From the NCBI RefSeq assembly GCF_023343835.1, contig NC_064435.1:84509288-84573287 (forward strand): a stretch of DNA of 64,000 bases, read 5' to 3'. Positions 1-12,500 of this stretch are shown here, piece after piece. Below the pieces are notes generated by a model, which saw only the letters and a list, made by a program, of their open reading frames with translations, had not been told where the DNA came from and did no database searches. Position 1 is the first letter of the stretch; every line of letters begins with the position of its first letter. Both the position numbers and the translations under genes were made by a program. The DNA is from Lagopus muta. Lineage: Eukaryota > Chordata > Aves > Galliformes > Phasianidae.

Positions 1-1004
1 AGGGGATGCTTGTGGCTCTGAGTGATGGGTGTCAGTGCAGCAATTAATCTGCCAGCCACTTGGACAGCTGTGCTGGAATTCAGGGCAAACACATCAACAT
101 CCATTCCTAATGGGGATGGGTGTTCCGTAGGATGCAGCATCCCTTTATTTCTGCTTGTGGTGTCTGCAAAGGGCATGGGTCAAGACCTTGGATCTGAGGA
201 GAGGTGGCCTAAATCAGTCAAGGAAGATGTAAGCAGCATCATGAACCATCTGCAAACAGCCGACAGCAGGCTTCCTTTCTCATAAAATATTCAAAATCCA
301 CAGGATCATCACTGATGGCTGGATTAGCGTAGACATGAGAAGGTAGCCTCGAGCCAAATGAAAGCACAGCTTTCTTTTTTGTTACACAGCCAGCTCTGCT
401 TGACTTCACCAATTAAGCCAGGCTGTTCTCTTATTTGTTTGTGTATTTGCTTGCTTGTTTGTTTGTTTCAAAAGGAGAAGGGAATGTCTGTGTTGCACTC
501 TTACAGTTGTAATTCGATTTATCCTGGCTTTTCGTGTGCTGTTGAGACAAGCTGAGTGGAAATTCCAGTTAGATGTTTCCATTTGTTCCCCATTGGCATG
601 TGGGTTATGGGAATAGAGCAGCGGGCCCATTGGCCTACGTGTCATTAATCTTCTGGGAACAATGAAGAGAGAGCATTTGAATGTGTCTTGTGTTTTCCGG
701 TAGGCTCTCTCTGAAGGATTTTTCATTTGTGTGGCAAGAATAACAAAATAAGGGGGAAGAACAATTAGAGGAATCTTTATGAAGAGAGCGCGTGCACCCA
801 TGGGTGCCCATCAGCCTTCCTAGATGGGCATCTAGCCTGCATCTAGCCTGCATCCAAATACCAGGAACAAAAGCCAAGGTTGCAGAGGACTCCCTTTCAA
901 AGCTTGAGAAGCCCAAAATGTTGATTAGATTCAGCTTTTGGCAAGGAGCTGTGGATGTACACATCCGTGCCTCTTCCCTAAAAATTTCCTGAAGGCAAGG
1001 CAGA
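1..1004. other. Unique non-coding DNA with a short palindrome cluster
   Basis: No coding region or known repeat is recognised. A TTTG-rich simple stretch lies at about 431-469. At 794-807 there is a perfect 14-bp palindrome (GCACCCATGGGTGC). Just after it come a 7-bp inverted repeat (GCCCATC at 806-812 with GATGGGC at 823-829) and an 11-bp unit repeated in tandem at 830-851. Open frames here are short, lack recognisable domains and overlap each other on both strands, so I do not call a gene. Confidence 0.6.
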
Positions 1005-1142
1005 AAGCCTTCTGACCCATCCCTGAAGGCTTTCAAGGACCCTGGGCAGCCTGATCGGGTGGGTGGCAGCCCTGCCCATAGCAGGGGGTTGGAACTGGGT
1101 GGGCTTTGAGGTCTCTTCCAACCCAAGCCATTCTATGATTCT
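1005..1142 (+). mobile_element. CR1: CR1 LINE, short 3' end fragment
   Basis: The segment follows the last part of avian CR1: a 'ccctgggcagcctgat' block, then a 'gtgggtggcagccctgccca' block, then 'gcagggggttggaact', 'cttccaacccaa' and the terminal ATTCTATGATTCTA. The 3' end is at about 1142. It is severely 5'-truncated, as most CR1 insertions are, and contains no coding sequence. The family call is secure; the 5' boundary is approximate. Confidence 0.93.
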
Positions 1143-3151
1143 AAGGTTGTGTCTGCCAACAAACACGTTGCTCTCGTGCTGTTGCTTGAGAGCATCCATT
1201 AACACTGCAGGTGGAATGTTTTATTCTGCAGTGCTCTGATATTTTTGTAACCTGTATTCCTCTTTCTGTGCCCTCACTGCTGCCCACTTGTAACAGCTAC
1301 CAGCTATCTCTCTCACAAGCTCTGTGCTGCTGGGTTGTGTTTAAACAATTATCATACTGAATGCATGGGGAGCTGACTAGGATTTTCAATGCAGGATGTG
1401 CCAGCTTCTGTCTGTAGGCAGGTATATTTTAGCTCATTATTTAGTCTAAGGATTTATAGACCTGCTGGTAAAAGGGGTGTCTGAGGAAACCTCAATATTT
1501 TGATTACAGGGCTGGGCAGGCAACAAGAATTCCATTTTGCAAAATATTTCAAGGTGTTGACACTGATGTCAAAGTGGAATGAAACCGAGACTCTCCCAGA
1601 TGTTTTTGCCAAAAAATAAAAATTAAATAAGAAGGCAGGGGTGGAGGGGAATACACATGCACAATAACCGACAGCTCCTGCATGCAGATACTCACTTGAG
1701 AAGTGGGCTGTAATCTGAAAGAGGAAGAGCACTCTTACCAACTGGCTGCTCACCATCATGGGGTGTGCCTCCCTACACTAGAGATATTTCTCTGCACCCA
1801 AGCAAAAAATATTTTCTGTATTTCTCATTGAAAAGCAAGCAAAAACAATAGGTCTTCAAGGACAGTTTTGGTTTTAATTTACTGTGCTTTCCAAGGAAAC
1901 ACCCCCTCCCATTTTTTTTCTTTTATCTTCCCTGCCATCTCCAATTATAGCATTCTTTTTATGTGTTCTCCACGGTGGAACGGATCCAAGGCTAGTGGAA
2001 TTGCTTATCTTTTTCCAATAGAAACAACAATAATCAGAATTATTCAATGTATAATAGGAATGTTTTGGTATTCAGTATCCCAACAAGCTGTGTTTTGCCT
2101 TAGAACGTTAAGTTTCTGCTAATTCTGCAGTTTATTAGAAATGAACTGCAAGCCTTGCCTTTCTGGAAAACTGATGTCTAGAAAAATGGATAAGCTCTAA
2201 GGTACAAAGAGCAAGTATGCTCCATGGGCAAGCACCAAAGGGCACTCCCTTGGGGAGAAAGGTGTTGCCAGCAACTATTTTTGTTGTCCATACAAAGCCT
2301 CCTTGTTTTGAAAGCAAACAAGAGATTGCACTTGGTGTCTTGGGGATTTTCTGTCCTCCTGCAGCACGGGGAGGGAGTGTTAATCGGGGTGAAAATGTTA
2401 AGGTTTTACCAAGATTTTATTGGGTTTTCCCTAGAGAACATTGGAAGTGGTCTACAAGACAACACTCAGTAAGCTCTTGTGCTGCAGTCTGAGTATTTTG
2501 GAACTTTATTTACTCTAGAATTAAGAGTAAATATTACCGATAAAGAGAGAGAGAGAAAAAAAAAAACAACACATCACATGCCTGAGATTTAATTGCGTTA
2601 TTTTCATCAGTGAAACAATTGAAGGATCAGGCCTTACATACTGAAGCTGCCTGTTGGAATTGTGTTTGAAAAACTTGTATTCACAGGATAAATGCTGGGA
2701 AAAATATCAATTCTGCAAGAAAGATGGAAAATATAAGTGTCTTTGAAATAAAGGTTGGTAAGATTGTGCATTTTAAGAAAATAGTAACTCATAAATGATG
2801 GTACTTCAAATTTATCAGAATTAAAGCACTGCAACATCAAAAAGAAATTCCATACGTGGAACAGCATTTCTGAAAATTCAGAGAGAAAGGGTAACTGCCT
2901 GGAAAAATCTTTAGAACATGTCGAATCATATCTACAGGTAGTCAAGAAAATCCAAGTATCTCTTAAATTCTGTTCTAATTTTTATAGAAAGCAAACTCAA
3001 AACCAAGGTTTCAGTACTTCTGTTGAAAATATTCCCAAGAAAACTGGTAATTTTTTGTTGCATCAAGGAAAGAAAGCAACAAATCACCCAATCATGACCA
3101 TGAAATCCTGCTCAGAAGACAATTTGCAGTTGGAACAGGAAACCTCTTGAC
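1143..3151. other. Unique non-coding DNA
   Basis: AT-rich sequence with no repeat family or coding region that I recognise. A short (GA)n stretch running into an A-run lies at about 2545-2566. Overlapping open frames of 82-103 codons on both strands show no domain and no splice context that would support an exon. Confidence 0.55.
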
Positions 3152-3320
3152 CATAGAATCACAGAATCACCAGGGTTGGAAAAGATCTACAAGATCATCC
3201 TGTCCAACCTCCCACCTGTCACCAACAGTTCTCACAACATCTAAGCATTCCTTGAACATCTCCAGGGTTGTTAACTCCACCACCTCCTCCGCCCAGCCAT
3301 TCCAATGCCTGACCATGGGT
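3152..3320 (-). mobile_element. CR1: CR1 LINE, 3' end fragment
   Basis: The left edge reads CATAGAATCACAGAATCA, the complement of the CR1 3' tail, followed by 'agggttggaaaagatct', 'agatcatcctgtccaacc' and a block about accidental loss and clustering of C-rich words typical of antisense CR1 ('ctccaccacctcc', 'cagccattccaatgcctgacca'). The element runs on the minus strand with its 3' end at about 3152. A plus-strand frame of 119 codons across it is an antisense shadow, not a gene. Confidence 0.93.
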
Positions 3321-4879
3321 ATTTCCCTCCGTTTTCACCAGTTTCTCTGTGAAAGAGAGAGGTCCCAGAACAGGACCAGCCCTGAGGATGGAATGGTGAC
3401 ATTCACCATCAACAGGGGATGTGAGGGGCTTGTCTTAACAAAACATATAAAGGCAGAAACTGTGATTAATGGAGGTCTGGTGAAGCTTAGCAGCAAGTGT
3501 GCCTGACCTGGACACCTCCTGGGCCCCAAGCCACTATTTGCAGTGTTTGTGCTTTTCTTTATTATTTCTCCTTGGGGGTTAAAACTAATTCAGACCCACC
3601 TCAACCTCATTCTGTTTTACCTCCAGGTCCAAGTCCTTTCACAGCCAGCTCTGCAGTGAGGATGTGGAGAAAAGCCTCTTGCTGGCACCATGAGCACCCC
3701 ATTGCTTGGCTTTTTGGGCTCAGGAGCCCCCCATCAGAACATTCACTCGCTCTTCCACCCACCAAATCTTAAGGCAAAGATGGCTTTTCCTCCTCCCATT
3801 TCACAAGCAGCCTCATAAGGGCTAAATTCACCTCTGTACGCAGCAGCATTTCTCAGATAACAGCACAACCTGACTCACGGTTTCCTTTTGTTCCTCCCTG
3901 CCTGTGGTAGCCACCTGTGGCATTTCACCTAGCACTTGGTTTGGAAGGCTTTAGGCAGGGCTCCTTCGTTGTATGTTTGCATGCATAGCACAGAGTGGGA
4001 AAACCTGAATCACGACTGATGCTCCTGAATAACACTGTGTTACACATACGCACACACACACATACAAAAAAACAACTGCAACAAAGATGAGGATTTGTTG
4101 GTACTCAAGCTGTACTCAGCATCAACGTCCCCGTGCAAACTTCAGCCATATGCTGATGGGGTTCAGCTCCATGTGTGGGGAAGGATATTTGCCTTTGGGA
4201 AAGCCCAGTAAATCTCAGTATGCCTGTTCCTCAGAGGTGTCTTTGTCCTCCCTTGTGGACTCTGCTGCTGCTTGTGGTGATGGAAGCCACCACATGCTGG
4301 CTGCTACAGAGGCAAAGCATGGTGTGGTTAAATGCAGAGATATACTAGGAACTAAATATAATGGCCCTGCTGATGTAAGACAAGAAGTTATCCATCCATT
4401 CAAGGCTTAGGGGAATATATCAGTGTGATATGAGTGTGTACTATATGTTGTTTTGAATGAACTAGAAAGATATACATGTTTTGCTTCCCTAATACATTAC
4501 TGATATGATATTTTTCTCCCTGTGTGACTGAGATCATGTTTCTCTTGTATCTACAGTGCATGAGGAAATAATTTCCTTCCATAAGACCTCTTTCAAACAG
4601 AGAATCTTTTATTTCCTTAGTATTATCAGAAGAAGGCGGGATGGTTTAAAAAGAATGCAGCAGCTTAGAAAGAGAAGAATGCTGCTTTTATTTTTATGCA
4701 GGTGTCAATGTTCATATGGGAATAATTGCTACCAAGAATCTTTGGAACAAATTAACACCTACCAGAAATACCTTGGGCCTCAGACCAGCAAAGCAATTAA
4801 ACATGTGCTCAGCTCAGAACACTGCCTATTTTGCAAGTCACTTATGTGCATAATGTTAAACAGGGCCTTAATTACTCCA
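3321..4879. other. Unique non-coding DNA with a short CA repeat
   Basis: No gene or interspersed repeat recognised. A short interrupted (CA)n lies at about 4041-4064. A 107-codon plus-strand frame (4087-4410) has no recognisable domain. Confidence 0.5.
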
Positions 4880-6530
4880 CAAAATCATACAAAAGCAGGG
4901 TTGGAAAGGACCTCCAGGGACGGCCTAGAGCAATCCCAGCTGATGTTTCTCTAACCTTCCTCCAATGGCAGGGTTTGTACAGCCTCCTCTTGGAAGCTTG
5001 TTCCAGCCCTGAGCTATCCCTCAAATGAGGGAGATTTTTCCAAGCTGTTAGTTAAATCATTGTGCAAAAGGAACCAATTTTTCTGCCAGTACAGAGAACA
5101 AAAACAGCTTTTTTTGTTGCTGTTAACACCTTTTTTTTTGTATGCTAGAAGACTAACAGCATCTCTTCTTTCTTGTTTTCCAATTGCTCCTGTTTCTCTC
5201 CCTATAACCCCTTTCTCACATCATGTCATCCCCATTGCTCTCTTCTAAACTGCCACTTGTGCACTGACCTCCTTGAAGCAGATGCCTCACCAGTGTCGCA
5301 CAGAGCAAGCTGTCTTGTCTCATATCTACTCCCCTACTGATACATGATGAAAAAAGGCTCTGCTTCTTTTTCTCTGTTCACTTTGAGCTCCTGATCCTCT
5401 ATAACCCCAAGATCTCTTCTTTGCATGCTGCATCTCCTCTGCTTATTCAGTCTAATTTATTAATGCATTCAATAACACCTCATTTTCACAGGATTTCATG
5501 CTGCCAGTTTGAACTCCCCTTCTCCTCCTCTTTAGATCATTCATTAGCTTTACATCTAGCTCTATAAGTGCTCTGCTCACTGCCATCCCCTCTCTCTCAT
5601 GAATAAGGTGAGTAGAGCAGAATCAGAATAAATGTGTGAAGCACTTCCTTAAATGTCAGACAGTAAATGATCAATAACTGAACTCAAACTTCAGGTTCTC
5701 TTCACTCAGTGGCACATTCAAGTACCATTTTTTCCTGTTTTGCTTCTCAGAACATAGTGTAGGAAGATGGCATCCTGCCTCCTTCTTAATTACTAGACTG
5801 CTTACACCATAGAAGAAATAACCTGACATACTTTGTATTTAAAAATAATTAAATAAAAACCCACACTTGCTGATATTTGTCAACATATTGTTCTCTTGAG
5901 GGTTATAACTTAGCTATTTAATTATTTGTTCTATTATCTTTCTATTTATCAAAGTCAAGCAGATTAGTTTTGAATTCCCTGGCTCCTCCTTTTTCCTCTC
6001 TGTAAAGATAGGTCCTCTCTCTGCCATTTTCCAGCCCCTTGGGATGCCCTCTTTAATCCCTGAATTCTTGCAGATAATGGCTAATAGCTCAGAGTGCTTT
6101 GATTAGTTCCTTAATTACAGTAGTGTGAGTTTCATCAGGCCTTATGAACTTGAAAGCATTTATCTTATCTAAAAATTATCCAAGCAATTCTTTTTGCTAT
6201 CTTTGTCTTTACATCTATCACCTGCTAAATCAATCTCACAGTTCACTTTTTTTTTTTTATTCCCCAGACTTCAACAGTCTTGTTTTGGCTGTTATCCGTC
6301 CTCTTTATTCAGTAAGTAGCACGTTTTCCTGTGTTGACCTGTTGCCTTTGGACATCTGGGAAGCCTTTCACATCCCTAGCTAGCTTTTATTCATATTTGC
6401 ACTTAAACACTTGCACTATTTCTTTATCCTCATTCATCAACATAAGTCTGCACTTCCACTCCTATAGAGATTTCTTTGTTATAGCAATCTTTCACAAGCT
6501 CCTGGTCCTATCCTGTTGGTTTTAATGATG
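4880..6530 (-). mobile_element. CR1: Ancient CR1-type LINE relic, ORF2 reverse-transcriptase region to 3' end
   Basis: A strongly decayed minus-strand element. The left edge (about 4880-5030) keeps the antisense CR1 3' signature 'gggttggaaaggacctccaggga'. Further right are landmarks in the order expected of the old CR1/L3 type known from birds, turtles and crocodiles: 'aaccccaagatctctt' (about 5405), 'ttcattagctt' (about 5541), 'ttttccagccccttggga' (about 6027), 'agataatggctaatagctcag' (about 6072), 'tttcatcaggcc' (about 6130) and 'catccctagctagctttta' (about 6371). On the minus strand the patch near 6075-6160 translates to a degraded FKxxxPDE followed by an ISxxLxxF-like stretch, corresponding to the start of the LINE reverse-transcriptase domain. 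Many stops and indels; not functional. The outer right boundary is uncertain and could reach further. Confidence 0.75.
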
Positions 6531-9500
6531 CTTGCTTTTTTTTTTTAAGCTCTGCAACTCACACTGCTTTGTGACTGTCCAAACAGAGCCTCACACAGTG
6601 ACTTTTCTGCACTTTTCTACAATTTCTTCTCGTAAGACATGACTTACTACTTCTATGATGCTGCTGAAGTTTTCTGTCTAGCTGGTTTTGTTTGTTTCTT
6701 GGTTTGTTTTGTAGCTTTTCATGAGCTTGACCGTTGTGTGACTAACATTATCCCACTTACTTTATGTTTGAAAGCTCACCTTCATGCAGCACAAAAACTA
6801 CGTTCTCTCCTTTCCCAGGCAAACACCCTTCTTTCTTAAAATCAAAATGTTTTGGTATGGTGTTCTAAGAACATGATGAAATATGTCCTGCCCTATTTGG
6901 TTCATTACTTATGTAACATTTCCCCGTCACCAGGTTTTTATTGCTCTGAGATTTGCAGAACCTCAGTCCGGTTCACGCTGCAGATGCTGCTTTGTATGCT
7001 GAGGTCAGACTCAGTGCTATTAGTTTCATTATGAGATGCTGAAGTCAGTAGATTAAACCTTTCACAGAATGATATCACCTCCAAAGTCTCATTGACCCAG
7101 CTACCTTCCTATGTTAAATAGAATACTGCTGCTTTAGTTCACAGTCCACTGAAGACCACGCAGCACCTGATGATGGCCAAATGCCTGATAGTCATCTTAC
7201 CGTGTGCTGTTCTCTAAATGTGTAATTACATGCATTTAATTAAAGCAGACTTCCCTAAAAACGTAATACTGACAAGATTTGGCAGTCCTGAATACTCTGG
7301 GCAAGTGCTGTCTTTGCACTGTCTGAAACCTGATGCACCCAAGCTAATATTCTTAAAAAATCTATAAATATATGTATGTGCATGTATATACTAGGGAGTT
7401 GATAATCTCATCCAAAGCATAAACTGGTTTTGCAATAGAGGGTTCACCTACTACTTATGTAGTCAGTGAGTCTGAAGCAGCATCTCTATCCAATGCCTCT
7501 TCTTTTCCTATCTGCGAGGTATCTCCAAATGTGCAGATCTCTGTTTCCCCACATGACTGAGGAGGGGCAAGGAGCTCACTGTGCTCCTACTTTCATGCTT
7601 TACCTAAAGCAGTGGATCCAACCACTCCTTCACCAAGCAGCTGTTGTCAAAGCACTTCTTGCTGTTGCGTGTTGCTTTGGTGGCTGGCACCACCACCTCT
7701 CTCTGCCCATCGGTGCTGCTGGCCCCACACAAACCTTTAGAGTCCCAGATGGCTTTATCAGAAGGCTCCCTGCTCCTGTTTAACAAGTGCCATGGTTACA
7801 AGCACCGCTAGACTGATGATATTCACATGCAGGAAACAATGCAGGGAAAACAGGATTTGCACGGCTCCGGCTGCACTGCCCCAAGAATTGCAGGAAGCGA
7901 TTGTACTTTATGAAACCGTCTGTGCTCCACTAGATTGTCTATAGCTTTTAAGGTCAAGCCATAGCACACCGTGTTTGAAATGCCTTTTGTAATAATGCAG
8001 ACTGTTTATGAGCCGAAGTACAGGCTGTATTGTTTACCCTAAGCTTTGGTTAAAAGGTGCTATATTTCAGCCTGTTTTGCAGGATGGCACGGGGAATCTA
8101 TCATGGGCCTTTCTGGCACGAGCTTGGGCTCAGTTCAAAGGGGGAATGTCCATCATGTCAACTCAAGCATCCCCCAGCATGCAGAAAGTCACGCAGCCAG
8201 CACTGCCACTGCACTGAGCAGACAAAAGAGCGGGGGGGGGGGAATCAGAAGGGTCTGACTGGTGCCTCTCAGAGATGTGCTCAACCCTGCCAGCAGCTGT
8301 CACACATCCTTGCCGGGCAGGCACAGTCCTCAACAGCCCAGAAGTTATGCTGGAGTCTGGAAGCTGAGAAACATCCCCTTCCAGAAAGGAGATTTTGGTT
8401 AGAGATCGTGGCAGGTGGGTCAGAACAGGACAGCAGTGCAGGGGAACATGGATGAAACCTCCCTAGGGTGGCTCAGTGCTGATGCTTGAGTGGCAGGAGC
8501 CTGGACGGTGGGCATAGTCTGCTCCTGGTCTTGTTCTTTTTGCTTTATCTGCGTCACAGAGACATCTCCTGGCCTTGCAAGGAAGGTACTTGGCTTGGGT
8601 TAGGCAAAATCTCCTCCCAGACCAGGACCAAACCAGTGAAGAGCACTGTTTTCCAACAAATAACAAATGAGAAGGGGAGTGAAGGAACACATAATTAACA
8701 TTTGCCGCAGATGCTGAGGGATGAAACACTTCTGATAGACATCTTTCACATCCCATCACTCCTTTGAATGCTCCCATTTGCCTGTTTTATCCACCTGTTG
8801 GATCTTGACATGAATTAAAAAGTTGGCCTCAGCTGCACTCTGTGCACACCTCCTCCCACCCACATGCTCCATGTCCTTCTGTATCAGTCTTGGTGTCCAA
8901 AAGCATTACTCAGTTTTGTTTCCCTCTCTCTTTATCCAAATTATGGCATCTCATGGCACTGAAATGTTTGAAGAGCCTGACCATTAATCCATACATATTA
9001 AGAAAGGACAACAGAGCTGGACACCCACAGACATAATACCCATATGCAAGGATATAGGAACTTCCGAGGACCTAGGGACAGATCCATGAGGTGTGGAGAT
9101 GGAACATGGTTCAGGGTAACAAAAGATCTTCCTCGAAGCATTAGTCACTTTAAAAAAATCTTGGCACAGGTATATCTCGTGTGAGCTGGCATAAGGATCT
9201 GGGCTTACTTTTATTATTAAGTGGCTAATTGTGGTTCATGCACTAGATGCTGTTCAGACACAGTGTGCCATAGCCTCTAGGGTATTTAAAAGCAGAAAAG
9301 CAAAGAGTTAGACAAAGCAGACCTTGAGAACAACACTGGCTTGACTGGCTCCACACATACATTTAAGATTAGTCATGAATGAACCTCAGTGGACAAAGAA
9401 AAAAGCTCAGCTCTGGGTAGAGCCCTGTTTCTATTAACATGCTGCTCTTCTTTCAGAATGCATTGAACAGTTGTGACGACACCGTATTGTTTGTTACGGC

Positions 9501-12500
9501 AGGTTTCAGTCGGTTATTCACAGTTTATCAGATATGATCACTTGCTCAGTTTCTTCTTAGTTTTCTTCCTGGAAATGCTTACCCAGGAGGATGACGACCG
9601 CATTCCTAGAGAAATACAAGACACTTCTGAGGTTGAGAAATACAGCCATGTGTGCTTTGTGTGTGAGTAATGAGGATAATGACCTCACAAAAGCATCAAA
9701 GCAACACAGCTTTAGACTTGGTTCTCTTTTTCTTCATTTGGTCACTTTTGCACATCTGGTAGGATGCACATATGCCTGTACTGGAGTACTTCAGCTCTTA
9801 CCATAAGGTTTTTCCAGGGAAACACTGCAGTGCTGGACTAGGAGAGCTGACTGAAAAACAGAGATATGCAGCCCAGTAAAGTAGGAATTTGCAGATTAAG
9901 GGGGAAATATATCAGAAGACATTTAAAGACAGAGATTGAGTAAATGAGAAAACAATGAGAAAGAACAAACACTAACACAAACAAACACTTTTTGGAGGTG
10001 TGCCTGGAAGAACTTGGACTTCCTAATTTAGGTCTAAATTAAACCATTCTGTAGGCAGAAATACTTGGATCAGTTAGAAGATGGAGGTGATAAAGCTGTC
10101 AAGCAAGGGAGGAAAGAAGCACCAAGGCAAGAAGCATAGGTCAGAGCCTGTGCCCAGTATGAAGCAGTACAGAGCAGATGTCGAGAGCTCTTTCCTTCCT
10201 TGACTGCTCATGAAAAAGAAGCAGAAATTGAATGGAGACTGTAAATGTTATTCTCAAGATACAGAGAGATTTTTTTTTCTTTAAGTGCATAACAAACTGT
10301 CCAGCATTCTGTGTCTAGGCCTTAAAAAATTATCCTATCTCACACAACCATTTACAGCTTCTCTGACAACAGGAGATGCAGTCAGCATTTTTATAATAAA
10401 CCTGAAGCCTCAAATTCATGCACAGAGTCACAGATACTGATTGGGAGCAAACAAGTGTTAGGACTGCTTGCCTGGTTGCCTACTTGCAGATATCTTTTGC
10501 TCTCTTTCTCCTCTTGTCCTGTGAAAAAGATGGGAAGACTTCAGGGCTTCCCTTTCCCCACATCCATCCCTGGCACTCTGGAGATGTCTGAAGCTGTAGC
10601 TGATGAGTGGATCCCGCAAGATGATCTGTAGTCCCCAGCCACCACCAGGGCACAGCTCTCTGGAGAACATAGACATAGAATTGTCATAGATTACACAGGA
10701 AACTCGAGCAGTTTGGCTGCCTGCTTGTAACAACAGCCATTAAGAGCTCTGCTCTACTTGTGACCAAGAGTAATTCCAAGGTCAGCAGATCATAACCTTT
10801 TATCAAATGATAAATATTTGCCTTTATAACCTCAGCACAGCCTGTGCGAGTGGGGCAGGAAGTTAACTTCCACCAAAATATTCTTGTTTGTTTGTTTATG
10901 ATGAGTGTCCAGCCTTGGCACCAGGCTGTGCTGAGACACCTAACTGTGCGGTTCAGTCCTCCAGCCCTTCACCATTATGGAGATAACTGACTGACTTTAA
11001 AGATCAGCCTCTGCTTTTAAGTCACCTCCCTCACTCAAGAGCTTCATTCCATAGCATTTTTCACGTCTTTGTTTTTCTTACAGTATTCCAAGCAATTCGT
11101 ACTGTTTTAATTCTGAAGCACAAATATTAAAGAATATTATATGTTTACAGCTTAAATATGCTGTCAAATGTTTACTTTCTATTGCTATTAATTTTTATTG
11201 ATAATTGCTTGCTTTCAGTCAACACTTTAAAGCTTCTGTGACATTACGCAAACTCATTCTTACTCAGAAGTCCATAATCTTCAGCTCAAAAACTGCACTG
11301 CCTTTATTTTAAATGTCACAAAGAATCTGGGATTCTCACTTCTCACATTCTGCATTTTCAGCCTCTTGGAGGCATTCTAGTGGCATTTCCAAGCTTTTCC
11401 CTACAGCTGCACAGACACCCTTTCTCCAAGGGGATGGTGACAGCATAAGAGTACAGAATTTGGGTTTTGGTTGGGCATGAACTATTTCCCAAGTGACAGT
11501 GATTTTGGGAGCATTGAAGGTGATTCAGAAGAGATCAGACCATGGTAAAATCAAAAGAAAGGGCTGTAAAGTTGAGATACGTATTTGCATTTAGGCTGTT
11601 CTGCAAAGTGCTCGGGTCCTCAGCACGATGCTTAAAATAAATAAATAGAGGAATGGTATGCATAAAACCCAGCAGGAGTGAAAGTGCTTTCCTCTTTCAC
11701 GTGAAAAGTTTGCTCAACAGCAAAAAGTCCAGCCCAACAAATGGCTGCTAAAACATTTACCTTGTACTCCTGCAACATGAAAGAAGCCTGAGGAGAGGTT
11801 TTTGTGTGCATTTTTAGTTAAAGTGTGTGGAGAGTTTTAAACAAACCTGAAAGGCTGAAATCCTCCGCCACTGCTATATATCCACCTGGCTTAACAAGAA
11901 AATCCCTAAAGTATGTTTGTTGACAGACTAGTAACAACTGCAGAGTTAATGCTGCTATTTACCCCTCTCTTTTCTTTTCTTCTGCCTTTTACCCTTGATG
12001 CTTGCAGAAGCTTTGCCTGTATGTATTTTATTTGCTCACTGATTTAGCTCAGCTCTGTTTTAATCCAGAACAACAAGAGTAAATGAGGCCCAGATTTCTT
12101 ATTTTTGTTATGATTGCTCCTTTTTTTTCAGGTACTGTTTGCCTGCAGATTAGGGAGGCCAGGGGAAAAGGGACATTTGAAGCATGTCTCCTAGGATGCC
12201 TTATTAAAGGATGGCAGTTCCTTATCACTACTCATCACACAGCTGTGGCCTCTTAATTCCTGTTGTTTCTCAATATGCATTCTTTAAGCATTTCCATGTT
12301 GACAGTGATATAATTTGTGGCATGCCCTCCCCTCTTTCCCTTTCTGTTTTTCTCTTATCAGATTTGTTGTTGCATTATTTTTTGTTCTAGAGTTTTTCTC
12401 TGAATTTGTAGGGAGCTATTTTTATGTTCACAAAGTTTTAAAACGGAAGAGAAAATAAAAATGAGATCTGGATGGAAGAACAAGCCGCAGATTTGGGGAA

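Noticed and set aside
635..1126. 163-codon minus-strand frame
   Set aside because: Its N-terminal part is the antisense of the CR1 tail at 1005-1142 and the rest has no domain.
4041..4064. Short CA repeat as a Z-DNA candidate
   Set aside because: Only about six interrupted CA units; below what would make a convincing structural element.
10081..10206. 41-codon lysine-rich frame starting MEVIKLSSKGGKKHQGKK
   Set aside because: Short, no homolog recognised, no splice or promoter context.
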